From positions 1-14,564 of the forward strand of contig JAKBCJ010000068.1 in assembly GCA_021807975.1 (NCBI GenBank): DNA of 14,564 bases, given 5' to 3'. Below, in pieces: positions 13,534 to 14,564 of the stretch. Below the pieces are notes generated by a model. It did not search any database. It had not been told where the DNA came from and saw only the letters and a list, made by a program, of their open reading frames with translations. The number at the start of each line of letters is the position of its first letter. Within the stretch, counting starts at the first letter, position 1. Made by a program: the position numbers and the translations under genes. The stretch comes from Pseudomonadota bacterium (GTDB lineage: Bacteria > Pseudomonadota > Alphaproteobacteria > Acetobacterales > Acetobacteraceae).

Positions 13534-14564
13534 TCAGTTCGACCCTATCGCCAGACCATAGCTTCGCGGATCGGCAGCCCAACCGCAGGAATCCTTGCTG
13601 CCGGGCAGATAGTCACTGCACGCGATGACGTTCGCCCGGCCCGGCTCCGGCACCGGGACACTCATGGGCTGCCTGGTCCGCAGAGTGTCGATCAGTGCGG
13701 CGGCGACGGCCAGCGGGGCACCTTCCTGACCGGACCCGCTGGCGGCGGCCCGGAACGCATTCATGCCGGGGTTCCACACCACCCCCGCGGACAGCAGCGG
13801 CGGCGTAACGGCGGTTGGCGATGCGGCGGCCAGAATGCCCACTCCCGGCATGATCCGGCCGGTGCCGAACAGATTGTCCATCGTCAGCGCACAGGTCACG
13901 ACGTTGCCATCGCGGTCCATGGTCACGAACCCGGTGGAGGCCGGATACAACACCCCGGCCGGCGGTGCGCCCTTGGCCGCCAGCGCCGCTTCGGGGGTTA
14001 CACCACCCGCGCGATAGCGGGCCGCCACCGCCAGGGCATGCGCCGCGGCGCCAGCCATGTCGTTGGGATTGCCGGCTAATACGTCGAAGGCGCCAGCGGC
14101 TGCCAGCCCGCCATCGGCGGGCGGCGGCAGGAACGAAACCTTGTCGCTGTGAAAATCGCGCGACAGCACCGGGGCCAGCTTCGGCAGCGCGCGCCGCAGA
14201 TCCGCGAGCTTGATTGGACCGCCAATCTCGTCCGACGCCGACTCGATATGCCGAGCCAGGCTGCCCAGATACAGATCGCCGACACCGCTGACCCGCAGTT
14301 GCGCCAGCGTCTCGCCAAGGTCGGGCTGACGCAGGGTCTGGCCTTCGGTCAGCACCGCGCCATTCCGGCTGAACACCGCGTGGGCGCCGGGATCAGCCAG
14401 CAGCGGGCCGGACACCACAGCCAGATCCTTGGCCAAAGCGCGGGAGACCGGCACACCAAAGCGGGCAAGCTGTTCGGCCGAGGCCAGGATACCCTCGAAC
14501 GGCAGCGAGCCGTAGCGCGCATGCAGCAGGAAGATGCCGCGCGCCATCATCGGCACGGCTGCCG
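13534..14564 (-). CDS. Divergent gamma-glutamyltransferase family protein (N-terminus beyond window)
   Basis: An Ntn-hydrolase of the gamma-glutamyltransferase family, cut at its N-terminus by the window edge. The frame stays open to the last base and begins with AAVPMMARG, matching the internal PG-MVRG region of the family, so the GTG at 14556 is not the real start. The C-terminal part corresponds to the large-subunit end plus small subunit. At the autocleavage site, where E. coli has TTHY, this protein has ASTGF, so Ser207 (numbered from 14556) aligns with the catalytic Thr and Thr208 follows. TMDNLFGTG (225-233) is the conserved small-subunit motif. After it the usual NNEMDDF segment and PGGSRI loop are replaced (SGSGQEGAP), and the protein ends at WAADPRSYGLAIGSN. 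Secretion or activity cannot be judged. Confidence 0.82.
   Translation of the reverse strand, partial: AAVPMMARGIFLLHARYGSLPFEGILASAEQLARFGVPVSRALAKDLAVVSGPLLADPGAHAVFSRNGAVLTEGQTLRQPDLGETLAQLRVSGVGDLYLGSLARHIESASDEIGGPIKLADLRRALPKLAPVLSRDFHSDKVSFLPPPADGGLAAAGAFDVLAGNPNDMAGAAAHALAVAARYRAGGVTPEAALAAKGAPPAGVLYPASTGFVTMDRDGNVVTCALTMDNLFGTGRIMPGVGILAAASPTAVTPPLLSAGVVWNPGMNAFRAAASGSGQEGAPLAVAAALIDTLRTRQPMSVPVPEPGRANVIACSDYLPGSKDSCGWAADPRSYGLAIGSN

Overview
The window looks like chromosomal DNA of a GC-rich alphaproteobacterium, most likely from the Rhodospirillales. The reasons are the order sppA-ihfB-lapA-pyrF-trpF, the efp-suhB pair, the frequent GTG/TTG starts with 1-4 nt gene overlaps, and a TTAA-N7-TTAA site resembling the alphaproteobacterial CtrA box. 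Genus cannot be named from what I can see. I see no rRNA, tRNA, CRISPR array, transposase or phage gene.

Layout. Positions 2-2809 (+) hold a tightly packed housekeeping run: partial signal peptide peptidase, IHF beta subunit, LapA-like membrane protein, OMP decarboxylase, and phosphoribosylanthranilate isomerase. The isomerase has Glu where the catalytic Asp is expected, and no trpB follows it. Positions 2832-5197 (-) hold a translationally coupled pair: a DUF6502-type protein with a helix-turn-helix-like motif, then a DUF5666-type lipoprotein. A third, doubtful Gly/Ser/Pro-rich small ORF may follow. Positions 5402-7474 (+) hold a sensorless HWE/HisKA_2-type histidine kinase and a degenerate-receiver-EAL protein with the architecture of RocR.

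The divergent region 5198-5401 is the richest non-coding stretch. It has two 17-bp inverted repeats built on TTTTCCCAC, one lying exactly in the spacer of a plausible promoter, and a CtrA-like box. The same 9-mer recurs just upstream of the EAL gene, so the DUF6502/DUF5666 operon, the kinase and the EAL gene may share one regulator. This is the best candidate for an undescribed system here.

Positions 7538-10543 (+) hold a luciferase-like flavin monooxygenase, EF-P with its own promoter, a SuhB-type inositol monophosphatase coupled to it, and a gene that appears broken by an 11-nt insertion flanked by a CGGCA repeat. A palindromic, REP-like element fills the convergent gap 10544-10753. Positions 10754-14564 (-) hold a candidate operon read right to left: a divergent gamma-glutamyltransferase (cut by the window edge), a class I/II aminotransferase and a HerA/DUF87-type ATPase.

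The first block and efp-suhB are ordinary core metabolism and information processing. The middle block is regulatory and cell-surface, probably c-di-GMP linked. The last block mixes amino-acid metabolism with an ATPase of unknown job.
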